From assembly GCA_001180065.1 (NCBI GenBank), contig CVSM01000030.1, forward strand, positions 1 through 56,300: 56,300 nucleotides of DNA, in the 5' to 3' direction. The notes below the pieces were generated by a model that was not told the DNA's origin, did no database searches, and was given only the letters and a program-made list of their open reading frames with translations. The position numbers were made by a program, and so were the translations under genes. Shown in pieces: positions 9,994 to 18,106 of the stretch (its first letter is position 1; each line of letters starts with the position of its first letter). The DNA is from Candidatus Pelagibacter communis. GTDB lineage: Bacteria > Pseudomonadota > Alphaproteobacteria > Pelagibacterales > Pelagibacteraceae.

Positions 9994-10002
9994 AATGCTC
10001 TC

Positions 10003-10428
10003 TTATATTTTGTTTACTCTTTTTTTGTGTCTACCACCTTCAAATTTAGTATTTATAAAAGTTTCAATACATTTAAATGCGATATTTTTTTTTGTCAATC
10101 TAGATCCTAATGTAATAATATTTGCGTTGTTATGCAATCTAGATAATTTGGTGTTTTTAACTGAATAACACACAGCGGCCCTTATTTTTTTGTGTCGATT
10201 TGCTGCCATTGACATACCCATGCCTGAACCACATACTAAAATACCTATATTCTTGTTATTTTTTGCAACCTTTTTACAAAGATTATGAGCAAAGACTGGA
10301 TAATTAACAGAAATATTTGAGCTTGTCGTTCCTAAATCTAAAAATATGTATTTTCCTGAAAATTTTTTTTTAATTTGCTCCTTTAAAATAAATCCTGCAT
10401 GATCTGATGATATAAATATTTTTTTCAA
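10003..10428 (-). CDS. rpiB: Ribose-5-phosphate isomerase B
   Basis: Interconverts ribose 5-phosphate and ribulose 5-phosphate; ribulose 5-phosphate is the substrate of the RibB domain encoded nearby. The 141 residues show SSDHAGF at the N terminus, the phosphate/catalytic loop LVCGSGMGMSMAANR with the active-site cysteine, and a C-terminal FEGGRHKKRV resembling the family's GGRHxxRV. Length is normal. It lies directly upstream of glyA, an arrangement known from other alphaproteobacteria, and 1 nt after the 2-oxoglutarate oxygenase gene. Confidence 0.95.
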   Translation of the reverse strand: MKKIFISSDHAGFILKEQIKKKFSGKYIFLDLGTTSSNISVNYPVFAHNLCKKVAKNNKNIGILVCGSGMGMSMAANRHKKIRAAVCYSVKNTKLSRLHNNANIITLGSRLTKKNIAFKCIETFINTKFEGGRHKKRVNKI

Positions 10429-10429
10429 A

Positions 10430-11020
10430 TTAATTAAATTTATAATCTAAAACACAAGCTACTAAATGGATTCTATTTTCCTCTCCACCATTAAAAGCGT
10501 TGTGATATTTTGTATTATTAGTTATCCAAACTGAACCATCTGCAGGCATATGTTTGGCAACATTATCAATTACCATTATCGAACCAGGATTTGTGATTAT
10601 TGGAATATGCAATCTAGGTTCAGGATCTCTATGCCAACTAAGTGTAGACCTTGGTTCTTTTAGTAGCACTCTTACTCTTCCTAACTTATATTTTGATGAC
10701 AAAACATCAAACACTTCTTTGAAATAAGTATTTTTATAATCTTCAATAAATTCTGAATATGCTTCTTCATTTATTTTTTCGTCTCTCATTGCCTCTTTTC
10801 CTGATGAGTCAGGTTTAGTCCAAAAAACTCCTCTTGCTTTATGACCTTTAATAGAGTCTGGGTCACCTGGAATTTGAGTTAACGAAATTGCACCAAAATT
10901 AGAAATACCGTCAACACCTGTAAATCCTTTAATTGATAATACATCTTTATAAGCTTGCTGTAATTTATCTATATCAAACTTAATATCTTGTTTTTGAAAG
11001 TCATTAAAATTTAAATTCAT
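10430..11020 (-). CDS. Aspartyl/asparaginyl beta-hydroxylase-type 2-oxoglutarate/Fe(II) oxygenase
   Basis: A 196-residue soluble protein matching the aspartyl/asparaginyl beta-hydroxylase (AspH) family of double-stranded beta-helix oxygenases. The iron-binding residues are visible: His130 and Asp132 in LSWHRDPEPRLHIPI, His173 in KYHNAFNGGEENRIHLV, with Arg183 placed to bind 2-oxoglutarate. No signal peptide or membrane anchor is seen, unlike eukaryotic AspH. It is the first gene of the rpiB-glyA-rib run and faces hemB across a 93-nt gap. The substrate is unknown; it could be a protein side chain or a small metabolite. Confidence 0.85.
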   Translation of the reverse strand: MNLNFNDFQKQDIKFDIDKLQQAYKDVLSIKGFTGVDGISNFGAISLTQIPGDPDSIKGHKARGVFWTKPDSSGKEAMRDEKINEEAYSEFIEDYKNTYFKEVFDVLSSKYKLGRVRVLLKEPRSTLSWHRDPEPRLHIPIITNPGSIMVIDNVAKHMPADGSVWITNNTKYHNAFNGGEENRIHLVACVLDYKFN

Positions 11021-11113
11021 TTATAATATATTGTTTTCTTTAAAATTATTTAATATCCTTTTTATGATTTATTTGTATATTACATTTGTCGCATTATTTA
11101 AATAAATTTAAAC
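11021..11113. other. Divergent intergenic spacer, largest in the window
   Basis: This 93-nt AT-rich spacer separates the divergent oxygenase and hemB genes and must hold both promoters. A 12-bp perfect palindrome, TTATTTAAATAA, lies at 11094-11105, 8 nt before the hemB ATG. TTGTAT at 11072-11077 could be a hemB -35. I see no convincing pair of hexamers on either strand and no hairpin of note, so both promoters remain unassigned. Confidence 0.3.
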
Positions 11114-12103
11114 ATGATTACTGGCAAATACCCAAGTTTGAGACTTAGACGTAGTAGAAAAAATGATTGGTCGAGAAGATTAATTGAGGAAAATAATCTA
11201 ACTTCTAACGATTTTATATTGCCAGTCTTTCTAATAGACGGAAAAAATAAGAGACAAGCAATAAAATCAATGCCTGATGTTTATCGATATACACTTGATA
11301 AAATAGGTTTTATTATTGATAAAGCTATTAAAAATAATTTACCAATGGTTGCGTTATTTCCACATACGCAAAATAACAAAAAAAATTTTTTAGGTACTGA
11401 GGCTTTAAATGAAGACAATTTGGTATGTAAAGCAATTCAACTTATTAAAAAAAAGTATAAGGATGAAATTGGTATTATGTGTGATGTTGCTTTAGATCCA
11501 TATACATCACATGGCCATGATGGATTATTTAAATCAGGATATGTTTTAAATGATGAAACTATTGAAATTCTAATTAACCAATCTTTATTACAAGCACAAA
11601 TTGGTTGCGATGTGTTGGCACCTTCTGACATGATGGATGGTAGAATTGGAAAAATAAGAAAAGCGCTAGATAAAAACGGATATAAAATGACACAAATTTT
11701 GTCTTATGCTGTAAAATATGCATCAGGTTTTTATGGGCCATTTCGTGATGCAGTTGGATCAAAAGGATTATTAAAAGGAAACAAAAAAAACTATCAAATG
11801 GATTTTAAAAACAGCAATGAAGCGTTAAGAGAAGTTGCTTTGGATATAAAAGAAGGAGCTGATATGGTAATGGTGAAACCTGGTTTACCATATTTAGATA
11901 TAATTAGTCTAATTAAACAAAATTTTAAAATACCTGTGATGGCTTATCAAGTCTCTGGAGAATACAGTCTTTTAGCTAACGGTATAAAAAAAGGTATAAT
12001 AAGTAATGAAACTATAATAGAAAGTTTAATATCTTTTAAAAGAGCGGGCGCAAATGCAATAGTAAGTTACTATGCTGATAGAATACACACTATTCTAAAA
12101 TGA
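11114..12103 (+). CDS. hemB: Porphobilinogen synthase (delta-aminolevulinate dehydratase), Asp-rich metal site type
   Basis: Condenses two 5-aminolevulinate molecules to porphobilinogen in heme synthesis. The 329 residues include the metal-site segment CDVALDPYTSHGHDG. This is the aspartate-rich variant expected to use Mg2+ rather than the three-cysteine zinc site. Both Schiff-base lysines are in recognisable contexts: YAVKYASGFYGPFRDA and MVMVKPGLPYLD. Length is normal. It stands alone on the plus strand, and its TGA is followed immediately, with no gap, by the stop codon of the convergent recO. Confidence 0.98.
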   Translation: MITGKYPSLRLRRSRKNDWSRRLIEENNLTSNDFILPVFLIDGKNKRQAIKSMPDVYRYTLDKIGFIIDKAIKNNLPMVALFPHTQNNKKNFLGTEALNEDNLVCKAIQLIKKKYKDEIGIMCDVALDPYTSHGHDGLFKSGYVLNDETIEILINQSLLQAQIGCDVLAPSDMMDGRIGKIRKALDKNGYKMTQILSYAVKYASGFYGPFRDAVGSKGLLKGNKKNYQMDFKNSNEALREVALDIKEGADMVMVKPGLPYLDIISLIKQNFKIPVMAYQVSGEYSLLANGIKKGIISNETIIESLISFKRAGANAIVSYYADRIHTILK

Positions 12104-12112
12104 TTATTTTAG
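12095..12112. terminator. Small stem-loop across the hemB/recO stop codons
   Basis: CTAAAAT (12095-12101) and ATTTTAG (12106-12112) form a perfect 7-bp inverted repeat with a 4-nt loop. It covers both convergent stop codons (TGA 12101-12103, and recO TAA on the other strand at 12104-12106). The stem is almost all A-T, so it is weak. A bidirectional terminator role is a guess from position alone. Confidence 0.25.
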
Positions 12113-12784
12113 GCTGCTTATGAAATACTGTCTACTTAAAGGATAATTAAGATTATTAGGTTTTAATATAGTTTTTTCCAAATAATCACCTACCAATTTT
12201 AAACCATTTAATAAATTTTCAAGATTTTCTTGATCATTATTTCTTTCAATTAAAAAATTTGGAATAATTTTTCTATCAATATTCGATTTTGATACATATT
12301 TTAATTGATTACCAATTATTTTTTTATCAACTAAATTATTGAACTCTAAATCATATCCCAAAATTTTAAACAAATTTAGTTCCCAAAATATATAATTTTT
12401 TATCCAATTATTAGATTTTAATAGTAAAAAGAAATTTTCAATTGAAAAATAAATATCTTTATTTTTTTGGAATTCGGGTGTCAATAATTTAATCAAATTT
12501 ATTGCAGATGTAATACATGATAGTTTTTTATTATTATCAAAATAAAAAGGCGATAAAGCTTTTTGTATTTCTATCTTAAAATAACCAAGTTTATTATCTG
12601 ATTTTGACGTGTAATTTATATAAATTTGATTTCCAATTTGAAGATAATTCTTTATTTTTTTTGAAGTCCCACCGAATATAATACCAGATACTTTTCCATG
12701 ATTTTTAGTATAGACTTCAGAAATAATGGAATTTTCACTATATTTATTTTTGGAAAGTAAAAAACCTAAATCATCCCAGCTCAT
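12104..12784 (-). CDS. recO: DNA repair protein RecO
   Basis: RecO anneals strands and loads RecA with RecR in gap repair. The 226-residue protein starts MSWDDLGFLLSKNKYSEN, the N-terminal OB-fold opening of the family. It continues with VYTKNHGKVSGIIFGGTSKK, matching the conserved TxxHGxxxGxxxGGxSxK pattern. The C-terminal helical part is diverged. It is the last gene of the dapA-to-recO operon and directly abuts rnc with no intervening bases. The era gene usually found between rnc and recO is absent here. Confidence 0.9.
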   Translation of the reverse strand: MSWDDLGFLLSKNKYSENSIISEVYTKNHGKVSGIIFGGTSKKIKNYLQIGNQIYINYTSKSDNKLGYFKIEIQKALSPFYFDNNKKLSCITSAINLIKLLTPEFQKNKDIYFSIENFFLLLKSNNWIKNYIFWELNLFKILGYDLEFNNLVDKKIIGNQLKYVSKSNIDRKIIPNFLIERNNDQENLENLLNGLKLVGDYLEKTILKPNNLNYPLSRQYFISSLK

Positions 12785-13447
12785 TTAACTAATATTCTCC
12801 AAACATAAAACTGCTGCATTTTGTTCTGCTTCTTTTTTTGATTTACCCTTTGAAATATAAAATTTAGTATTAAATAATTTTACACCAACTTTAAAAATAG
12901 GCTTATGTCTTGGCCCTGTATTTGAGAATAATTTATAAACTGGCAATTTTTTAAATTTTTTTAATGAAAATTCTTGAAGCTTTGTTTTAGCATCAACTTT
13001 AGTAATCACACTATCTTTGATATGTTTAGACCACTGATTTAGAATAAATTTCTCAACAGCTAAAAAACCTTTCTCTAAATATATTGAACCAATTAAAGCT
13101 TCACAGCTATCAGCTAGAACTTTATCTTCAATTATGTTGTTTTTTTTCTTAACATTAAAAGTTAGAACAAATTTTTCTAACTCTAAATTTTGTGCGATTT
13201 CTAGACAGGTTTTTTTATTTACGAGTGAGGCAAATTTTTTATCAAGTATACCTTCTTTTTCATTAGGATAAATTTCTAAAAGTTTTTTTGCAATAACTAA
13301 ACCTAAAACCCTATCACCTAAGAATTCTATTTTTTCATTATTTTTTTTTTTGTCGAAGCTTTTATGAGTAAGTGATTGAATTAATAAATCTCTATTTTTA
13401 AATATTATTTCAATTTTTTTTTCTAATTTAGAATAATCTATTTTCAT
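12785..13447 (-). CDS. rnc: Ribonuclease III
   Basis: Double-strand-specific endoribonuclease for rRNA and mRNA processing. The catalytic domain has the signature EKIEFLGDRVLGLVI and the second acidic site DSCEALIGSIYLEKG. A double-stranded-RNA-binding domain follows from about residue 148 (TKLQEFSLKKFKKLPVY ... GKSKKEAEQNAAVLCLENI). The 220-residue length is typical. The start overlaps the lepB stop by one base, the classic lepB-rnc arrangement. Confidence 0.97.
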   Translation of the reverse strand: MKIDYSKLEKKIEIIFKNRDLLIQSLTHKSFDKKKNNEKIEFLGDRVLGLVIAKKLLEIYPNEKEGILDKKFASLVNKKTCLEIAQNLELEKFVLTFNVKKKNNIIEDKVLADSCEALIGSIYLEKGFLAVEKFILNQWSKHIKDSVITKVDAKTKLQEFSLKKFKKLPVYKLFSNTGPRHKPIFKVGVKLFNTKFYISKGKSKKEAEQNAAVLCLENIS

Positions 13448-14181
13448 TAGATAATTTTTTTAAAAAATCTATCAAACCTTATTGATTTATTCCATTTCCA
13501 AAAATAAAAAATACTACCAAAAGTTCTATCTGATGAAAAAAAAATAAATTGAGCCTTTCCTACAAGATTATCCTTATGTACGTATCCAACACTGGTTAAA
13601 AATCTGCTATCTTTGGAACAATCTCTATTATCACCAAGAAAAAAATAATGATTATCAGGAACTATAAATGGATCTGAATTTTGATAAGTATTTTTTCTTA
13701 AGTATACGGTTAAATGTTTTTTTTTTTCAGATAAATTTTCCTCAAATAAAACAACATCAATCTCATTGTTACCACAAAAAATCTTTTTTTTAATTTTTAA
13801 TTTTGATTTTAATATTTCAGTATTATTTACGTATAAATTGGATTCAATAAATTGAATTTTATCTCCTGGTAAACCTACCAATCTTTTAATATAATCAGTT
13901 CTATTATCTGCAGGAGTTTTAAAAACAACTACATCTCCCCTTTCTGGGTTATTTGAAAAAATCCTTCCTCGAAAAAATGGAGGACTGAATGGGAATGAAT
14001 GTTTACTATAACCATATGAATATTTTGTAACAAAAAGTCTATCACCCACTAATAAATTAGGTTCCATTGATGAAGATGGAATATAAAATGGTTGTATAAA
14101 AAGTGATCTTATTATTATAGCAATTATTAATGCATAAAATAAAGTTTTAGCGTTTTCAAATAAAAATTTTTTATTAAACAT
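13447..14181 (-). CDS. lepB: Signal peptidase I
   Basis: Membrane protease that removes signal peptides from exported proteins. The 244 residues begin with one transmembrane anchor (about 12-30, LFYALIIAIIIRSLFI). Then comes the catalytic serine box IPSSSMEPNLLVGDRLFVTK and the lysine box FKTPADNRTDYIKRLVGLPG with the general-base lysine. A later GDNRDCSKDSRF motif completes the S26 family pattern. It is tightly coupled to acpS (one-base overlap) and rnc (one-base overlap). Confidence 0.97.
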   Translation of the reverse strand: MFNKKFLFENAKTLFYALIIAIIIRSLFIQPFYIPSSSMEPNLLVGDRLFVTKYSYGYSKHSFPFSPPFFRGRIFSNNPERGDVVVFKTPADNRTDYIKRLVGLPGDKIQFIESNLYVNNTEILKSKLKIKKKIFCGNNEIDVVLFEENLSEKKKHLTVYLRKNTYQNSDPFIVPDNHYFFLGDNRDCSKDSRFLTSVGYVHKDNLVGKAQFIFFSSDRTFGSIFYFWKWNKSIRFDRFFKKII

Positions 14182-14567
14182 TATTGAGCCTTAAGAATTG
14201 TAAATGATATTGAATGATCTTTCTCATCAGAAATAGATAGAAATAAATCATATTTTCTAATTTTAAATTTTCTGAAAATAATAGTATCAATCTTTTTTGT
14301 TTTTAAAAAATAAGGTTTACCTAATTTATCGTTTAAAATTTGAATATCTTTTAAATTTAGATTATTTCTAAATCCAGTCCCTAAAGCTTTAGCTAGCGCT
14401 TCTTTAGCTGAAAACCTTTTAGCAAAATAATTTGTTTTATCGAAAAATTTTTTTGAAATCATGATTTCTTTTTTTCCAAATGTTCTATTAATAAAAATTT
14501 TATTTTTAATTAAATCTTTAATTCTCTTATTTTGTACAATATCAACTCCAATACCTAAAATTTTCAT
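14181..14567 (-). CDS. acpS: Holo-[acyl-carrier-protein] synthase
   Basis: Transfers the 4'-phosphopantetheine arm from CoA to acyl carrier protein. The 128-residue protein has the two metal-site motifs of the AcpS family: GIGVDIVQNKRI at the N terminus, and FAKRFSAKEALAKALGTG in the centre with the catalytic glutamate. It forms the usual alphaproteobacterial pdxJ-acpS-lepB block, 1 nt after pdxJ and overlapping lepB by one base. Confidence 0.97.
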   Translation of the reverse strand: MKILGIGVDIVQNKRIKDLIKNKIFINRTFGKKEIMISKKFFDKTNYFAKRFSAKEALAKALGTGFRNNLNLKDIQILNDKLGKPYFLKTKKIDTIIFRKFKIRKYDLFLSISDEKDHSISFTILKAQ

Positions 14568-14568
14568 C

Positions 14569-15288
14569 TTAAACTTTTATAATTTTCTTAAAAATTTTTA
14601 TAATTTTATTCAAACCGTAAAAAACAGACTCACCTATTAAATAATGACCAATATTAAATTCTTGAATTTCGTTAATTTTAGTTAAAATTTTTGTAGTCTT
14701 ATAATCAAGACCGTGTCCTGCATGCACTTCTATACCAAGATTGTTAGCCAATTTGGAACTTTTTTTTATTCTTTGAAATTCTTTAGAAAAGTTTTTTTTT
14801 GATTTTACTAAGTTTGCTAAATGACCTGTATGAATCTCAATACAGTCTGTTTTTAATTCTTTGGCTATTTTAATGTCACTCAAAGATGGATTAATGAATA
14901 AACTAGTTCTTATATTTTTATTAGCAAATTTAGAAATTATTTTTTTGATCTTAGATTTATTTTTTTTTAGGTTTAAACCGCCTTCTGTTGTAATTTCCTT
15001 TCTATTTTCTGGTACGATACAAACGAAATCAGGTTTTAATTTAAGTGCTATTTTTACAATTTCAGAATTTGTTGAAATTTCTAAATTTACTAAAAGATTT
15101 TTAATTGAACAAATTTTTTTTGCATCTATGTCATTTATATGTCTTCTATCTTCACGTAAGTGAATTGTGATCGAGTCTGCACCAGCATTTTTAGCAAATT
15201 TAGCTGCAAATAGTGGATTAGGATGTAATTCACCACGGGCGTTTCTTAATGTAGCGATATGATCTATGTTAACTCCTAAACGTTTCAC
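14569..15288 (-). CDS. pdxJ: Pyridoxine 5'-phosphate synthase
   Basis: PdxJ closes the pyridine ring of vitamin B6 from 1-deoxyxylulose 5-phosphate and an aminoacetone phosphate. The 239-residue barrel shows the diagnostic start RLGVNIDHIATLRNARG, then DSITIHLREDRRHI, FVCIVPENR, and the GHGLDYKT and FNIGHYLIGESVFYG motifs, so all catalytic regions look intact. It overlaps pyrE by 4 nt. Its product serves PLP enzymes such as GlyA in this window. The partner PdxA is not in the window. Confidence 0.97.
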   Translation of the reverse strand: MKRLGVNIDHIATLRNARGELHPNPLFAAKFAKNAGADSITIHLREDRRHINDIDAKKICSIKNLLVNLEISTNSEIVKIALKLKPDFVCIVPENRKEITTEGGLNLKKNKSKIKKIISKFANKNIRTSLFINPSLSDIKIAKELKTDCIEIHTGHLANLVKSKKNFSKEFQRIKKSSKLANNLGIEVHAGHGLDYKTTKILTKINEIQEFNIGHYLIGESVFYGLNKIIKIFKKIIKV

Positions 15289-15872
15289 TTAATAAATCTA
15301 CTCCCGGGAGTGGTAATTGGTAATAATTTAAGATCGCTAGGTAAGTTAGTTCTTTTGTAACTAGGAACCTCAATTTTTAACTGAGAAATGATCTTTCTTT
15401 TTATTTTAAGATCTTTTTTGTTAGATCTATTAATTATTGATGCAAAACCTAATAGTTTTGCATTATTTTTTTTTATTAATTTTACACATTCCATACTTGA
15501 TTTTCCAGTAGTAATAACGTCCTCAACAATTAAGACTCTTGATCCCTTTTTAATTTTAAAACCCCTTCTTAAATTAAACTTTCCTGAAACTCTCTCACAA
15601 AAAATTGTTTCTTTTTTTAGAATTCTTCCAATTTCATAACCTATTATAATACCACCTATTGCTGGAGCTAAAATTAAATCAATTTTTTTAAAGTTCTTTT
15701 TAATCTTATTTGCTAGTGATTTACATATTTTTTCAGCTAAATGAGGATAACTCATTAATTTAGCACATTGAATGTATTTTGGCGAGTGTAGTCCTGATGA
15801 TAAAATAAAATGACCCTCTAATAATGCATTAGTCTTTCTTAAAATATCTAAGGATTTTTTGTGTGAAAGCAT
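15285..15872 (-). CDS. pyrE: Orotate phosphoribosyltransferase
   Basis: Adds PRPP-derived ribose phosphate to orotate in pyrimidine synthesis. The 195 residues include the PRPP-binding motif VLIVEDVITTGKSS and the N-terminal GHFILSSGLHSPKYIQC typical of the short OPRTase branch. It starts 44 nt inside the 3' end of the (p)ppGpp synthase gene, a long same-strand overlap, and overlaps pdxJ by 4 nt. A later start would cut the conserved N terminus, so the overlap seems real. Confidence 0.95.
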   Translation of the reverse strand: MLSHKKSLDILRKTNALLEGHFILSSGLHSPKYIQCAKLMSYPHLAEKICKSLANKIKKNFKKIDLILAPAIGGIIIGYEIGRILKKETIFCERVSGKFNLRRGFKIKKGSRVLIVEDVITTGKSSMECVKLIKKNNAKLLGFASIINRSNKKDLKIKRKIISQLKIEVPSYKRTNLPSDLKLLPITTPGSRFIK

Positions 15873-17574
15873 TTCTTTTATCTTCGTGTCTGATTATCTT
15901 AAATTTTATACCTTTTTGTTTCAGCTCTGCAATAAAATTAGTAAAATTTTTAAGATCTCTTATAATTAATTGAAATTTGAAATTGATATAATTAGGGTTT
16001 TTTCCTGCCATCACAAGATTTGAAATATTTAGTTTATGCTCACCTATCAAAGAACTTACATTACCTAACTGACCTGGTTTATCAGGTAGGGAAATCCACA
16101 ATGTTGTATTATATTTCTTTATTTTACTCTCTTTTTTTTCACCTCTGTCGTGCCAGTATCTTCTTATTGCTGCTCTTGCTTTTCCAGTTTTAGTTATAGG
16201 TATCCAGTGTAAAGAAGGTGAATGATTTTTTGATGTAATTATTTTGACACTATCACCATTTCTTAAAATAGTTTGTAGCTCGCTTTTATTTCCATTTATT
16301 TCACATCCGATAGCAGTATCTCCAATTTTAGTATGAACCGCATAAGCAAAATCAATTGGAGTAGCATCTTTGGGTAATTTTATTACTGATCCTTTTGGAG
16401 TAAAACAAAAAACGTTTTCCTGAAACATTTGTAGTTTAGTATATTCATATGAATGTTCTGGATTCTCATTTTTCTCTATAATCTCAACTAAATCTTTCAA
16501 CCAGTCATATTCTTTCCATGTTAATGAATTAAATTTTTCTGAAGACTTATATTGCCAGTGAGATGCTATCCCTCTTTCAGCAAATTCATGCATATCCTTT
16601 GTTCTAATCTGGATTTCGATTGGTTTTTTGTTTGAACCAATCACGGCAGTATGTATAGATTTATAGCCATTTATCTTAGCTGAGGATATATAATCTTTAA
16701 ACTTTCCAGGTATGCAATTATATTCCTTGTGTATTACACCAAGTGTTTTATAGCAATCATCAATATTTGATAAGATTATTCTAAAACCAATAATATCAGT
16801 TATTTGCTCCAGAGATACTCTTTTCTTTTGAACTTTTCTCCAAATTGAGAAAGGCGTTTTTTCTCTTCCATAAATTTCAGATTTTATATTATTTTTTCCT
16901 AATAAATATTTAAATTCATTAGATAGTGTTTCAAAAATATCCTTTTTATCGAGTTTAATTTCATCGAGTCTTTTTTGAATTAATTTTCTAGCTTCGTTAT
17001 TAAGAATATCAAAAGATAGATCTTCAAGCTCATCTCTTATTCTATGCATTCCCATTCTATCAGCTAAAGGGGCATAAATTTCCATTGTCTCTTGTGCAAT
17101 TCTTTTTCTTTTATCCTCATTATTAATTGCTTTAATTGTTCTCATGTTATGTAATCGATCAGCTATTTTTACTAATAAAACTCTTATATCTTTTGATGTG
17201 GCTAAAATTAATTTTCTAAAATTTTCAGCTTTTGAATTAGTTGTAGCAGTGTTTTCAAAAACAGATATTTTAGTAACACCATCAACTAAATCAGCTACCT
17301 CATCTCCAAATTCTCCCTTAATTGTCTCGTAGGTAGCATAAGTATCTTCTATCGTATCATGCAACAATCCAGTTGTAATAGTTGCACTATCCAATTTTAA
17401 ATCTGTTAATATATTTGCAACTTCAATTGGATGAACAGAATAAGGGTCTCCTGAAGCTCTTTTTTGATTGCTATGAGCCTTAACTGCAAAGTTATAAGCT
17501 TTGTTTAGTTTTTCAGGATTAAAAAACTTATTGTAAATTTTTACTTTATTAATTAAATCTTCTGAATTCAACAT
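15829..17574 (-). CDS. spoT: Compact bifunctional (p)ppGpp synthetase/hydrolase (RelA/SpoT family)
   Basis: Controls the stringent-response alarmone. Domains in order: HD hydrolase (about 25-180, His72-Asp73 in LLHDTIEDT), synthetase (about 230-345, FKDYISSAKINGYKSIHT), TGS (about 388-447, VFCFTPKGSVIKLP) and a C-terminal ACT domain (about 490-565, WISLPDKPGQLGNVSSLIG). At 581 residues it is well below the usual 700 or more. TGS and ACT are separated by only about 40 residues, so the helical and zinc-finger/conserved-cysteine domains are missing. An extended -10 sequence lies just before its start. pyrE begins inside its last 44 bases. Confidence 0.95.
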   Translation of the reverse strand: MLNSEDLINKVKIYNKFFNPEKLNKAYNFAVKAHSNQKRASGDPYSVHPIEVANILTDLKLDSATITTGLLHDTIEDTYATYETIKGEFGDEVADLVDGVTKISVFENTATTNSKAENFRKLILATSKDIRVLLVKIADRLHNMRTIKAINNEDKRKRIAQETMEIYAPLADRMGMHRIRDELEDLSFDILNNEARKLIQKRLDEIKLDKKDIFETLSNEFKYLLGKNNIKSEIYGREKTPFSIWRKVQKKRVSLEQITDIIGFRIILSNIDDCYKTLGVIHKEYNCIPGKFKDYISSAKINGYKSIHTAVIGSNKKPIEIQIRTKDMHEFAERGIASHWQYKSSEKFNSLTWKEYDWLKDLVEIIEKNENPEHSYEYTKLQMFQENVFCFTPKGSVIKLPKDATPIDFAYAVHTKIGDTAIGCEINGNKSELQTILRNGDSVKIITSKNHSPSLHWIPITKTGKARAAIRRYWHDRGEKKESKIKKYNTTLWISLPDKPGQLGNVSSLIGEHKLNISNLVMAGKNPNYINFKFQLIIRDLKNFTNFIAELKQKGIKFKIIRHEDKRNAFTQKILRYFKKD

Positions 17575-17579
17575 AACTA

Positions 17580-17588
17580 ATTATACCA
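17580..17588 (-). promoter_or_regulatory. Extended -10 promoter candidate for spoT
   Basis: On the minus strand the sequence reads TGGTATAAT, a consensus TATAAT with the TGn extension. It ends 5 nt before the spoT ATG (17572-17574). No good -35 is visible, which extended -10 promoters tolerate. If used, transcription would start at about the first base of the coding region, giving a leaderless mRNA. Confidence 0.4.
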
Positions 17589-17593
17589 TTAAA

Positions 17594-18106
17594 TCAAATT
17601 TGTTTAATAGTTCTAATGTCTCTATTTGATAAAGAAAAAATGAGATATTTTATGTGTTGTTTAAATATTGGATGTTTCCAATCTTTATTTAACTCAAATA
17701 ATGGAAGTAATACAAAATTTCTCAAATGCATTCTTGGATGAGGTAAAATAATTGCGCCAGAAATATCTTTGTTGAAATAGTCAATTATATCAATATCACA
17801 TACACGAGGAGAGTTTCTTTTTGTTTTTTTTCTGCCAAGATCGATTTCAATTTCTTTACATTTACTTAGTAATTTTGAGGGATTTAAATTAGTTTTTACA
17901 TTCAAAACTATATTTAAAAATTTGGGATTTTTTGGATTTGGCCAGGATAAGCTCTCATAATAGCTTGAGGAGCTCAAAATTTTTATATCATTTTGAGATA
18001 ATTTAAATTTTGCTTTTTCAATATTTTCAAATCTATTACCTAAATTTGATCCAATTCCTAAATAAATAGATTTAGCTGGATTTTCTAATGTATCTTGATT
18101 TGTCAC
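17594..18106 (-). CDS. folK: 2-amino-4-hydroxy-6-hydroxymethyldihydropteridine pyrophosphokinase
   Basis: HPPK transfers pyrophosphate to the pterin in folate synthesis. Seen: the start of the fold [17 protein letters not shown], the pterin site [10 protein letters not shown], and the catalytic segment [11 protein letters not shown] followed by [17 protein letters not shown] chose the GTG at 18104-18106 (170 residues), which overlaps smpB by 35 nt. ATG starts at 18166 or 18145 would overlap smpB by 95 or 74 nt and add a non-homologous leader. Folate made through this step is the cofactor for GlyA and sarcosine oxidase. Confidence 0.9.
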   Translation of the reverse strand: MTNQDTLENPAKSIYLGIGSNLGNRFENIEKAKFKLSQNDIKILSSSSYYESLSWPNPKNPKFLNIVLNVKTNLNPSKLLSKCKEIEIDLGRKKTKRNSPRVCDIDIIDYFNKDISGAIILPHPRMHLRNFVLLPLFELNKDWKHPIFKQHIKYLIFSLSNRDIRTIKQI

